Assembly: GCA_002221725.1 (NCBI GenBank)
Contig: NJFT01000084.1
Location: 1-64,000 of the forward strand
Source: Scedosporium boydii
Taxonomy: Eukaryota > Ascomycota > Sordariomycetes > Microascales > Microascaceae
Direction of reading: 5' to 3'
Length of the DNA: 64,000 nt
Part shown: positions 23,888 through 35,661 of the stretch, piece after piece
Layout of the letters: the number at the start of each line of letters is the position of its first letter
Numbering within the stretch: position 1 is the stretch's first letter
Made by a program: the position numbers and the translations under genes
The notes under the pieces: model-generated
Database searches by the model: none
What the model saw: only the letters and a program-made list of their open reading frames with translations
Told to the model about the DNA's origin: nothing

Positions 23888-26151
23888 TCACTCCTCCGGC
23901 CTACACAAAACCCTCGCCTTCGCAATAACATTCTCAAACTGCAAATGCCCCCCACTCTCGTCCCCCCTCTTAATCACCCCCGGAAACGCCACGCACCAAA
24001 TCTCCCGAGCCGAGAGCCCCTCCTCGTCGTCCTCCTCCCCGCCCAGATCCTCCATCGTCCGCCCGTCGAACGTCGTCCGCTGGTGCGCCACCATGCCCGG
24101 CATCCACACGCGGAACTCGGCCTTTTGCACCGCCAGCAGCCGCGCGAGGTCGACGGAGCTTTGCACGAGGCTGCGGAGTGTCTGGTCGCGTTGGGGGTTG
24201 GCGCGGTCGTCTGTCAGGGCGTCGAGGGTCGTGTTGATGCGGGTGATGACGGCTGTTGTGAGGGTTTCGGTTTCGGTGGCGAGGCGTTTTGAGGAGTCGC
24301 GGCGGAGGATGGAGAGGGTTGAGGAACGCCATTGGTTTATTGGCGCGTCGGAGTCGGCTGTTGGGGGAGCGCAGGAAGCAAAGGTCAATATGGTTAGTTG
24401 TAAAAGGAAGGGAACAACGATGCTTCCCGCCAAGAAAACTTACCAAAGGATCGAAGGAGATCCTCCATCTGTCTAAATCGCTCCGTTTGCTCCTTCGAGA
24501 GACCAACATAGTAGGCATTAAACACCATGTCCACCAGTATCCCCGAAACCACAGACTGTAATAGATGCACCTTGGCCACCGGCGCGAGCTCCTCGTACAT
24601 GGGCACAAGATTGCGAAGGGTCTCGAGCATCTCCGGCGAGGCATTTATAAGATCTACCACAACTGCATTAGTATAAAAACACCGTGAAAACGGGAGAAAA
24701 GGAAACGAGGCACATAAGGAAGGACAGGAAAAACACCCACCCAGCTTCGCTTTACGAAAGTTGACGATAACCCAATTCTGCAAACTATTCGCCAACTTCG
24801 CCATCCCCTCCCCAAATACTTCATCCGTCGTCTGTGCATCCGACCTCGTACTCGTGCTAACCCACTCCTTCAACCCCCTCACCTGCGCCATCAGCTCCGC
24901 AATCTCCTCGTCCCGCTCCCGAACCTGCTTCCTCAATATATCCCACCCTTCCCTCAGCTCCTCCCTCTCGCCCCTCCGCACCTCCACCTCCGCCCGCAGC
25001 AGCCTCAGCTCCGTGTCGGCGCGTAGAAACTGCTGGTTCAAAGCGCTGTGCTTGTTCTGCCAAAACGTCGCCGTTTCGCTCTCGTTCTGCGATAGCCTGT
25101 CTAGTTCCTTGGCGAATTCCGTCTCCATGACACTTAGTTCCCTCTGCAGCATGGCAATCTTTTCGTCCTTCTCCTTGAGCGCGGCTACCATGGCCGCCGC
25201 AGTAACTGGGGTGGGCGTCGATCCCGAAGAAGAAGAGTTCCCTTCCTTTCCAGACCCGGCAGAGGAACCCGTCTCTGGCCCGTGTCCATGTCCATCCTCC
25301 GCCCTATCAGAGGATGACGAACTCGCCGGCCCAGCCTGGAAAGCCTTAGGCGGCGGCGCAATCAACGCACCCTTACCCACACTACCACTCCTTCCTCTTG
25401 ACCCCCCGGAGCCCCCGCCGGAACTGGAACCTCCCGTCTTGGAAACATGCAGACTCCTCCTCTTCTCAGCCGCTGCTGCCGTCCCCGCTCCGCCACCCGA
25501 ACTGCTCATCCCAGCCGCGCGCTGATCCTTCTCCCTTCCTCCGCCGGCGCCGCCCCGCCGTCTGTCTCGATCTAGCGTCGATATGCCTTCCGCTATGTGC
25601 GTCCTCCCATAGCCGTGGCTTCGCGGCCGGGGGAACGATGCTGGCGAAGCCTCGCTGTGTGTCGTCGGGTGCGGGGCGTGGGGCGCTCGACGACTCGTAT
25701 TACCGGGAGGAAGAATTGAGGGGCCGGAACGGGCAAGCGCTGGTGGTGAGGGAACCTGGTCGAGGAGGGGGGCTTGGTCTTCTTCTTGTTGTTTTTGGTC
25801 GGGATAGAGCCAATTCGGTCGGCGATTCGATCTATTCGGGCTGCGATGGGGATTTGGGCTCTTGCTCGTCGGCGCAGCTGGTTTTTTATGTCTTGTCGAG
25901 TGATTGTAGTTTGAGGTGCTGGAGCTGAAGCTGTCCAAGTCGTCGTGGATGCCTGGATGCCCCGCCGCCAATTTGGCCCGAGCCTGGACCCGCTCCCGCT
26001 GTGGTGTCGGCGACGATGGAACGTTCCAGGGCATAAGGCGCTGTAGGGCAGCGGGGAAGTTCGGCGCATTGGGGGACGTTGGGAGCGTTTCGGAGAATGG
26101 CGTTAGCGACATCATCCCCTGTAAGCTGACGCCGACATCTGAGAGGCGCAT
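23888..26151 (-). CDS. Coiled-coil protein with disordered N-terminal half, unknown function
   Basis: Three exons (26151-24741, 24662-24444, 24357-23888; introns 78 and 86 nt) encode 699 aa. Residues 1-310 are Pro/Ser/Gly-rich with SSSGGGSGG-type runs. About 315-450 form a coiled coil rich in Glu/Arg/Leu. The last about 240 residues are helical and look structured (VVVDLINASPEMLETLRNLV, then LVDMVFNAYYVGLSKEQTERFRQMEDLL), ending in RPEE. Both introns interrupt the structured part in phase 1, and all three exons stay in one frame after joining. I do not recognise a named family. Cytoskeletal or septal scaffolding would suit the layout, but that is a guess. ATGs at codons 13 and 14 (preceding SLTPFSETLP) are alternative starts. 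Confidence 0.83.
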
Positions 26152-26709
26152 AATACAGGTACTTTCGTAGGAAAATGTGAGCGGCTCAGCTTCACATTGA
26201 CTGGTTCGTCTGCTCTGGTCTGCCGGCCGCTAATGCGAAGTTTCGTGCTGTTTTAAAGTTGTCTGGGACAAAGAGTTCCTCTTTCATCCTGGTCCCGTTG
26301 AGCGAGCTTTACGTGTTGGGGACAGAAAATAGGCATCCATATTTCGGCCTCTTGTGGAGTGGCACCTTTGATTTCCAACCACACATAATAAGTGACATGA
26401 TGTCTTGAGTCTTGATTATGACAGGCTAGATTCATTGTTCCCAAGAAATGAGATCGATCCATACTACGGCTCGTCGCATCATGATGTCCCGGGGATGCGG
26501 GCGGAGGCAAGATCCCGACGCATGCCGTACGATGTCCTCTATGGTCTTTGACAACCACAAAGTAAACGAGGCCGTCTCGTTTGATAGTTATGTTCTACCT
26601 CTTGTAAGGCCTGTTAAGAGGAATGGGTTCTATGTCAACACTCAGGTTACTATCACCGCCAGCTTGTCCGCATCCGCCGCATCATACCATCTCGCCCCCA
26701 ACGCCTCTC
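26152..26709. other. Intergenic region upstream of the coiled-coil gene
   Basis: 558 bp between two minus-strand genes, acting as promoter of the coiled-coil gene and 3' flank of the phosphoesterase gene. No further element was recognised. Confidence 0.6.
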
Positions 26710-27549
26710 CTAAAATCCAACCTCCGCAACAACCTCATACGCCTGCCCATCATCCCCATCCACCTCCTTAGCCCCCATTTTACAGATCGCTACCCCCTCA
26801 ACCACATGGCCATCGATCCAAGCAAACTCCTCATACCGATCCAAGATAGCCCTAGCATCCAACGCCAACGCCTTCCTCCCTCTTCCGTTCCCATTCCCCC
26901 TCTTATTCCCCCTCGAGCTGTTCCCCCTCGAGTTGCCGTTGTTGTTATCCTTGACGTAAATCGTATTCACCACCGTAGCATGCAAAAGCAACGCCCTCCC
27001 ATCATCAACAACCAACCCAGCCTCTTTAAAAACCCCCCTCACCCTCTCACAGAACGGATACAATAACCCCGCCTCATCCATCGGTGCCGCATACAACACC
27101 GTCGCCTGCGCCGGCTTCTGCATCGTCTGCAACCCCCTAAGCGAAATCGTCAACCCCGTTACCGCAGAAGAAGACGAAGCCACGACTTCCACCCCGTCCG
27201 TAACCGCGGCCGTCACCGTGAGCTGCTGCTGTGTCTTCCTCTTCTCCCTCTCCGCTTCGCGCACCGACTCAAGGATCTCCCCCAGTTTCAACCCCTTGAG
27301 TAGTTCCGTCGCTTCTTCGAGTTTGCCGTCCTCCTTGAGGCTCATCACCCCGAGCGTCAGGTGTAAAGTCCCCAGAGGCCGCACGGCGCCCAAGGGCACC
27401 GCGAAGCTATTTGGGCTTGTGATGTCGTCCCGGAATTCGGCGAGGCGGAGGGAGAGTTGCGTTCGCGAGACGGCTGTGACGAGGGGTATGCAGAGGAAGT
27501 GGGTGAGGGGTGGTTTTTTGGGCGTAGAGGCTGCCATCCTTCGGATCAT
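26710..27549 (-). CDS. 2H phosphoesterase, AKAP7/RNA-ligase-like domain
   Basis: An intronless 279-aa protein with the two HxT signatures of the 2H phosphoesterase superfamily: H63-L-T65 in TLHLTLGVM and H190-A-T192 in LLLHATVVNTIYV. Spacing and the opening THFLCIPL fit the AKAP7-like (2'-5' RNA ligase-like) branch, which hydrolyses or ligates 2',5'- or cyclic-phosphate ends of RNA or nucleotides. Fungal members are uncharacterised and the substrate cannot be told from sequence. Right after the second motif is a low-complexity insert (about residues 201-226) of Asn, Arg, Gly and Ser, absent from the minimal fold. ATG at codon 5 (27537) is an equally possible start. No targeting signal was seen. 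Confidence 0.87.
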   Translation of the reverse strand: MIRRMAASTPKKPPLTHFLCIPLVTAVSRTQLSLRLAEFRDDITSPNSFAVPLGAVRPLGTLHLTLGVMSLKEDGKLEEATELLKGLKLGEILESVREAEREKRKTQQQLTVTAAVTDGVEVVASSSSAVTGLTISLRGLQTMQKPAQATVLYAAPMDEAGLLYPFCERVRGVFKEAGLVVDDGRALLLHATVVNTIYVKDNNNGNSRGNSSRGNKRGNGNGRGRKALALDARAILDRYEEFAWIDGHVVEGVAICKMGAKEVDGDDGQAYEVVAEVGF

Positions 27550-28726
27550 ATGTGAAGTCCCTTGAAAAAGTGTTGGGTTTATTTCAGTTTCCTTCGTAAA
27601 TGCGCCCCTATGGAAGTATATAAGGTCGGACTTGGAGTGTGAAAAATGTCTAATTGATGCCTGGATTGTGGCGAAATTCTAGTCGGGACTTGGACTTGGA
27701 GGACACTTCAATGTTGCTTCTTGCTATTGATGAGAGGTGGATGTACTTCGAGGTGAGATGCATTCGCTAAGTTTTTTGAATCCCGACCGTTTTCGTCAAG
27801 TTCCTGTCCCTTTGCCCCCTTTAATTATTTTTTCGATATTGTCATTTCAATACACTCTCTCAGTATCACACCCCACAGAACCCTGGTTATCAATTATCCC
27901 CAGTTGTCAAAAAATTGTAGTTGGCGCTCTTATCCTCTTAAGTCTTGTATCTCGAGAACTTCTTTCTTTTTCTTTCTCTCCCTCTCTCTCTTTTATCTTC
28001 TTCTTTCCGCGTTCTCAAAGTAGAAGGGAGCTGGCGATTAACTGACATCAACATCTTCCTGCAGACACTGCAAGGGAAGCTGCCGACTATGCCAGAGATG
28101 AAAGAAGCGACATGAAGTGCCTCAAATATTAAGACCAAAGCTTTACATCCGGTTGAGCATATGAGAGTTGGGGACGCCAACTACTCGAAGTGAACTTGAT
28201 ATCTACTACTTAAACGGATACTGGTCACCAACCCCATTTTCTTACACTTCCAGTATACAAGCTAGGCTAATTTCCAAAATGCACTTCCTCTCCTCTGCCA
28301 ATCTGTGGGAGAACTTGGACCCTAGGCAGCCTCCATCCTTCTGTAAAAGATGTGCGATGAGGTATCCAAACTGTCGGCTCCTCGTCCATTCACACACCAC
28401 GTCCAGAAGCTAGATGATCCGTGAAACTTGTTCATAGGTACAGTAGGGATGATGTAAAAGGGTTGAACGATACATGATGAGAGAGAACTCGATGTGTGTC
28501 TGCAAGTCAGGGGTTTAAAAGGCCAGTCCGTGGTTTCCACCAGGAGTCTATTCAAAGCGCAAAACGGCACGCCAACCCGCCACCTCCCCCTCCTTTCCTC
28601 CTCGGCGATCGGCGGAGGAGGCAAATTCATTTTACACATATAATCGTCGAGGCTGCCAAGTCCGGTATTGTGATGACACAGCCCCAAGGAAGAAACAAAA
28701 GCACACGCAGGTACAAGAGGGCATTT
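27550..28726. other. Intergenic region upstream of the 2H phosphoesterase
   Basis: Same-strand spacer of about 1.2 kb between the phosphoesterase and YPD1 genes. It holds the phosphoesterase promoter and the YPD1 3' UTR, with a T/C-rich patch near 27960-28020. No gene was recognised. Confidence 0.6.
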
Positions 28727-29664
28727 TTACCTGGCGCCAGCCTCCTTCGCTGTATCCTTCTCTGTAGTTGCGGCTGCGTCAGCGCTGGCCTTGGGTCCGT
28801 TAGCATTTTTCGTGTCCTGCTCGGCGTCATCTGCGGTTTTAGTCCCTTCCGTGGAAGCAGGCTCCTGGGCCTTGCCATTCTTTGACTCTTCCGCCTTATC
28901 CTCTTCATCATCTTCTTCTTCCTCCGAGTCGTCCTCCTCTTCGTCTTCTTCATCCGCCCTGTAAAATCTCTTCAATGCCTTGGCAATCTCGTCGAAATCA
29001 TCTCGGAGTTCCGTTAGAGTATTCTTGATGCGCTTCAGGCATAGTTCCTCGTCGGGCTCGGGAGTTCCATCCACGTTCTCCTTCAAACCATATCGTTGAA
29101 TCTTCTCGCAGCTGTCTCGGATCTTGATTAGGCCTAGAGTCGCCGATGATCCCTTGAGGTAATGGCCTTTCGATGAGAGGTCGGAAAGGTCTTGTTCATC
29201 TCTGTGACACAGATATTTCGAAATCAGCCACGAACGAAGCCGTATGGAGATCGTCACCGGACCCGTAACGAGGCCACCACTACGTCGCAAGGACCGATAC
29301 GCATACAACAATCAACCGGGTACCTCACAGCGAAGGTACGTCGAGATCGCCACGCAAGCACACCGAGCGGGATCTAGGATCGGAGAGGAGTGAACGTACA
29401 GGCTTTTTTGTATGCGCCCAAAGGTATCTTCAGCCTGCTCAAGGAACTCGAAAACGAGTGTCCGACTAAACTCCCTCTCCTGGTCATCGTCCATCTGCAA
29501 GATCTGGTCGAAGGTCGGGATGTCGATGCTCTTCGAGAGGTCACCGAAGAAAGTCCTGAGCTCCTGCTCCCATATTTTTGGTCAGCGCCCCGTTGGCTTC
29601 AGGGATGTTTTGTCCCATGATAACATTGCAGGCTTTTGCGACGCACGTTTTCGGAGGCCGCCAT
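28727..29664 (-). CDS. ypd1: Histidine-containing phosphotransfer protein Ypd1
   Basis: Three exons (29664-29647, 29563-29400, 29201-28727; introns 83 and 198 nt) encode 218 aa. Residues about 20-131 are a complete HPt four-helix bundle: DIPTFDQILQMDDD, VFEFLEQAEDTFGRIQ, the phosphorylation site H74 in SSKGHYLKGSSATLG, then CEKIQRYG and LKRF. Ypd1 carries phosphate from hybrid histidine kinases to the Ssk1 and Skn7 response regulators upstream of the Hog1 MAPK, shuttling between cytosol and nucleus. The splice at L61 restores the normal helix length. Exon 1 has only 18 nt (six codons, MAASEN) and is the weakest call; it is supported by a GTGCGT donor and a CTGAC branch site. The C-terminal about 85 residues are an unusual acidic then Ala/Lys/Glu-rich tail not needed for the fold. 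A GTAAAA at the stop leaves a small chance of another 3' intron. Confidence 0.92.
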
Positions 29665-32600
29665 TTTCAAGGATAAAAATAACATAAAATATAAATAGGC
29701 CCTCTGGGAAGACAATAATAGGAGGCGAATCGATCGTCCGGCTGTGATATTCGATTTTGGAGGCGGATCGGTTTATTGACCTCACAGGCGCTATTTGCGG
29801 GGTCAAGGTTAGGCCGTGTAAGAGGCGACAATAGCCTTGTTTCTCGGAAGACGATGAAGTTCTCGTAAAAGAAAACAAAAAAAGGACCGAGAGCTAGCTT
29901 CTCTCTAGAGCAGGGAGTAAAGTTAGATGGTAAATACAAGATAACAAAAACTCAACGCGTAATTACTTGGCAAGGGAGAACAACGGGGCGCGAAGATGGC
30001 CCCATCGTGCGCTCAATCAAGGCGCGAGAGGCAATGACGCAAATCCAATTCACCATTGATGGCACAAAAAAGGAGATTAAACCCCTAAAATGTGATCAAG
30101 CGCCAAGCCGGGAGATGTGCCATGGTGGTCACACCGCTGGGATTGGATAAAATGAAAATCACTCTTACCTGGCCAAATATCGTCTCGTGATATTTCTGCT
30201 TACCCTTTCACAAGAGGTTAGCAAGGAGGGGTGGTGATGGCGCGGAGAGAGATGCTGGCACAGAGGGCACCTCGCATACTTCGTAGAAAGATTGATAGTT
30301 CAGTGTTTACTTTTCAAAACAAGCGGGCAGGTAAATGTCTCTAGCTCCAGGACCTTCGGACAGAGCGACGAGCAAAGACGAGATAGCGTAGAGTAGAGCG
30401 GGGAAGCGATGTGGGCGTGAGCTGGTGCGCGGGGTTAAAGGCCACTAGGGGATAAGAAGTGGTGACGCAACGAAGAGCTGAGCTTATGCGAAGAAAACAC
30501 TGGCAAAACAACTGCAGCGACGTGGTTGGGCCAAGGAAGGCTTCTTGATGGATGATGGGGGCTTTCTCTCGCCAGACTTGTAGACAAGAGAGAAAATGAG
30601 GAAATAAATCAAAAAGTCTCTTGGATCTTGGAAATAAATTCACCTTTGGGGGACTTTAGGAAATGGAGGCGGTGGAGGGGCTCTTGTTGCTATTATAAGG
30701 AGACTTGAAGAAAAAGTGGCCTTGACTGGGTGGGCTGCAAGTTGGCGGGAGTTGGTTTTGATCAATCGCGGTGCTCCCTCGCTTTAACCCCTCGACCCAG
30801 ACATCCACATTCAAGTCCACATCGACTTCCACATACGCAGAGACATACACACACGACCAAGCGCACCACCCACACCTTCCACACATCGACGGCATCAATC
30901 TAGACCGTCTACAACTACATGTACATACGCCAGCAGTGTACATGCATAGAGGTACACAGACGCTGGCTGGGCCGTCTAGACCCGAAGGGACCGCAGCAGC
31001 GCAGGCAAGTGCTACCGCGACGACCTGCACGAGCGAAGTACATCGAGCGGGTTCAATTTGCGATGTGGGTCGAAGCTGCCAACTTGACAGGACTTAGACG
31101 TCAATATTGAATGTGACAGGGTCCCGATTCAAGGACAGGACGGACCTAGTTTATCAAGTCTGTGTGAGTATGTACATGAAGTACATATACTCCACCATCG
31201 AATGAAAGAGACTCTTGGCTGGAGGAGATAGTGCGCTGCTGGCTATGTACATGTACTCGACCCTCGACTCCTCCGAAGGCTAGGAAAGGTCTATTGGAGC
31301 AATAACCTCAACATATTGAAGACTTCCAATGCGGCGATCAACACATCAAAAAAAGTCCCAATAAGTCGAGATGAGTCGCGAGCCTCGCCCCTTGATAGGC
31401 TATGTTCTATCTACATTGATCCATCCAACTCATTTACCTTCCTTCCTAAATTTACGAGTAAACGAGACAACTTGAGGTGTTAGGGACCGCTGGGATGCCC
31501 GTGCTGTTTTCGTCCATCCGCCCATACGTTTGGGATTCGCGGGGGTTTTTGTCAGTGTGCGGCTGGGTCATTGCTGTCCTGTCTCTCATCCGCGATGCCC
31601 TCAACGATCAGCGTATCCCCAAGGTCTCGTAGAGACGGACATGGGTCGTGATCAGCATTAGTGGCGCATTCCGTGAGATATTAGCACTTATCGATTCACA
31701 TCCTTCTCTCCTGATGTCAAGAGTTCCCATCGGCCGTGTATAGTCGTGGAAGCATGCGTGCTCGGTAGCCCCAGCGCATCTCTGGAGGACGCTTGCTCCC
31801 TAGGACACCCATTCTCGTTGTTACCAAAACAGTACGTCCCACGTTCTATCATGTAGCATGCATGTACCTGGTTCAACGAATCCCTAGGCACATGGTGATC
31901 CGCCTTGGGCCGCGATCTACTCATGGTGGTACTCCAGATGTCGACATGAGCGGCGTGAGATTGTGATGGTTATCTAGCTCTCGATATGTTACAGGGTGTA
32001 CCGGTTGGCAAGGCAGAGAAAGCTCGTTATGCCGCGGAAATCTATGGAGGTAAGGGCTCATATTTTCCCACGAGTTTCGAGATGCTGGCCCTTTCGAACT
32101 TAATGATGTCGCAATCAAGGGATACCGTGACCAGGTATCTTTCGGATGGTCTATCCGAGTATTTGGATGAAGGCATGCCAACCAAAGGTGTCAAATCCCG
32201 TTGGATTTAGGTAAGGCTGTCCCAGGGGGGAATACAAAGAACATGCTATTGCCAAGGATTATGCTGATGGTGATGGACTGTGCAGTTGGATCCCCCCGCC
32301 AGAGTGTACTAGGGTCAATAACCACTCCACATCACGATTTGAATGGCCCCCGCTGTCCTTCTCTATGGAGCACTGACATATCGGCCGCCCCTATCTCCAG
32401 ACCAGCTTCTTTAATCTAGCCCCGGCGCACAAATGGTCTTCTTTCGTCGTTGTACGAAATATGTGCCGAGAAATCACGCCTCTCGGCGCTGGTTGGCTTC
32501 GTATGTCGTGTGATGTCCATACTTGGTACGTATGTACGTGTCAGCGTCCTATCAACAACCAGCACTAGCATCCCTGGTATGGAACTCAAATTGGTAGTAC

Positions 32601-35600
32601 AACTGTAGATTGTAGATGTATCAAGAGTAATGGCGCGTGCCTAGTACCACGCCCGTCGTGGCGTCCAAGCCTACGAGGTAGGGGGCGTTACAGGTGGCTT
32701 TCGACTTGCGTCAAGGGATTGACTGTGGCAGGAGTAAGTACTCCATATTATCACAGAGACTATGTCGTTTCGTACTGCTTCAACTGCAATCAAAAGGAGG
32801 TTGCTGTCTCGAGAAGAGTACTATGCTATGGAGCTACAATGTACTTTGACAGGGCTTCTTCTCCAAGCTACTGTCAATATCATTTACGGAAATCATTCTT
32901 CCTCAAGAGAACATGGTAATGTCGATGCGCGACCCCCATCTTGCAACCCAGTTCCAAGGCAGCGGATCTGGGACAAAAACGTAACCTTGAAGCCCCAAAA
33001 CTGAACATAAGAACCGGATCTCTGCAGTGACCATTCTTGTTTCGATTAACTGTCCAATATCGCTAGGAATGACAGAAAGTATGGTGCCTTCAGCAATTAA
33101 GTTTAGTTACACAGTCAGGATACCGAGATCTGGATGAGAGATCTCGAGGAAGTCGGCACCGTGGTACAATGTAAGTAAATGAGTTTAAATGTCGACTTGG
33201 TATGCTTTTATATGTAGTACGTACTTGTGCTTCGCACTTCGTACTTGGTCGGGATTTTTTTGCCGTGTCGCGGTCAAAGTGGACAGTGTGGTTGGTGTTG
33301 GAGGGGGGGTTCGGGTTATTATTAAGACGTTACCCCTCCCTGGGTCCAAACTACGTCATAGTAACGTTAGTTGGCAGGTTCAATAGTCACGCTTTCACCG
33401 GTTTGCGAAAACTCGGCCAAAATGGGCAGAGACGGGTGGTGGCACAGCAGGTACCTTCTCCATGTAGTACCCATTTCCAGAAGGAACGTCGAAGAAATAT
33501 CTGATGTCCCGTGTAACTTCTGAATTCAATTAAACTACTAAGATTAGTTAGACACATGTTCTAGCATCGAGGACAGATCAATTGATTCTTAAGCAGGGAC
33601 GATGGAGGAACGGAAATTGCGACGAGGTGGGGAAGGCGGGGCTTCATCGCTCTTTGATCTTTTCAAAGCTGCCATCTACGTCGATTGAGTCCCTGGTTCT
33701 GTTTAGGATGCCCTTTTTTTTCAGCTCGCTTGTCAAATTTGTCTAGTGCCTAGCTGGGGCATTGTGAGATTCATGTTTCTATCTAGACCCGGCCCTAATG
33801 TGGTCCCAGTTTCCCTCCGTACATAGTCCAGGATGATCATGCATGGAGAGACCAGTCCCATGACGGCCACATCTTAAACGGCATTGAAGACCTCGTCTCC
33901 CTGGTCGTGGATGCTATTCGATATCCAGCACGCTGTTTGCGCTAAAACTAGTGGCTCTGTCCCTTGCCAAGACGGTCACTTTGCAGGCTTTTCTCTGACC
34001 CTTTCCTCCCCTCTGTCAGTAGGGGATTCGTCAAAAGGAAAATAGGACAAATGCTTTGAACCAACATTTGCATTCCAGAGGACAATCAGGTCAAACAATG
34101 ACATCAAGCTTCGTTGAGAACCCGAACGCTCTCATCAGCTCCTTTCCGGACCACTCCAACCTCATGACTGGTCGAGGCTTCTGGGACACCGCTGTCGTCT
34201 CGAAAATGAGAGCCCAGGCCAATTTCCCAGATGAAGAACAGAGATGCTCATTAAATCTCGCTCGAATGAGGCTCCGTGTCAGAATGGAGAGGTTGACAGC
34301 CAGCCGCCGTACCAGATACCCCATCGTCAATACGACTTGCTCGCTGTCTACCTAAATCCTTCGGAGATAAGACTCCACAAGAAAGAAGCCACCCAACCTC
34401 CGTCCATCAAGAGCGGGATTCGGATATCGTGCTGAGATTGGGGGGGTTTGCGAGCATTGCGATATATTCAGAGCTGCTGAACGAACCCGAATTCGATCCT
34501 TACCGTCAAGGTCAAAGGCTCCTCTCTTTTCCAAAACTCTATTCATGTTTGGCAAAATCAGGCTCGCCCAACTGGACAACAACCCTTTTCTCCCAATGTG
34601 GACCCACCGTTTCCTGCCCCTCGTCCCAACCCTCACTTTTAAACTCTTGAGCATGAGAAATTCCACAAGGAATTTGCCAAGGAGCTATCACTTTCTCGTC
34701 CCTCCCGCCCAGTATGCAATGCTACCGCGTCCTAAGCCCTCCCGTCTAAAACAGGTTTGGGGTCCATGTATAGCCTCGGAACACCTAAGGACTAGTCCGA
34801 GCATCGAGAATAGTGGTGTCCATCGCGCAAACGACATGTACAGGGGGATTGCAAATCCTCATCTGTGCTGTAGGGCCTAGCGATGGTCGCCAACTCATCA
34901 TGCGCACTTTCGTGGCATATGAGTGGCTAGGATTCATCGGAGAGGAGAAGAAACGCTTGCTCTCTGCTGACTTCTGCCCGCGTAATGTAGCCGAATGCAA
35001 CTCATTACTAAATCGACATAGCCTGGGCCTTCTCTTCCCTGCAACCATGACCGCATGCGAACAAAGCGGGTGTGGTAATGAGCATGACAAAACGTATATT
35101 GAAGTAGTATCAGGCGCACATATCTCGGATGAATCATGTCGATTCAATATTAAGTGATTAAAGAACTCTCAGATCTCTTCTTCTAGAATAACACCGTTGT
35201 TTCCCACGCACCGCATCCGAATGTTGCTATAAGTAGTCCCAAAGTGAGCCCGGCTCGGCCTATCCCATGCTGCCACAGGCAACTCCGCGGGGGGTGCGGG
35301 GGGAAAGCTTCCTCCTGTACCAATGGGCGTTGAAGACCAGGCTTGGAATGCGGGAGGATATCGTTGGCAAAGCGTATGGATGTGACCCAAGAATGGCGTA
35401 AGCGACGCGGAACCTCGGGCGGGCAAGGCGATGCAGGGAGTCTCGATAGCGCTGACCCCTGTTAGGTGATAATGTGGTATGGATGCAGAAACTGGTCCGC
35501 TTGCATTTCGAGAGTCTGCCTTTTGGGGGTTGAAGCAAACCCAGTGAGTTCTTATGTGCAATCGTGTACTTCGATGTAGCGAATACTCAAACAAGATATC

Positions 35601-35661
35601 CGTCTTCCTTTACGCCTATTTATGTGGGGGAAAAAAGACAACTTTTAAGTCGTATACTCCC
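29665..35661. other. 6 kb gene-free region
   Basis: The left part is the YPD1 promoter and leader. The remainder, to the 3' end of the DUF3984-type gene, has only open frames of at most about 140 codons on both strands, none with domain character or convincing splice partners. One TACTTCGTA copy lies at 30277, and a cluster of TGTACATG words lies at 30918-31253. No mobile-element protein or terminal repeats were recognised. Confidence 0.65.
30918..31253. repeat. Cluster of TGTACATG words
   Basis: CATGTACA at 30918-30925 and TGTACATG at 30937-30944, 31171-31178 and 31246-31253: four copies of one 8-mer in about 340 bp, each around the palindromic core TGTACA. The cluster lies 1.25-1.6 kb upstream of the YPD1 start. 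Confidence 0.6.
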
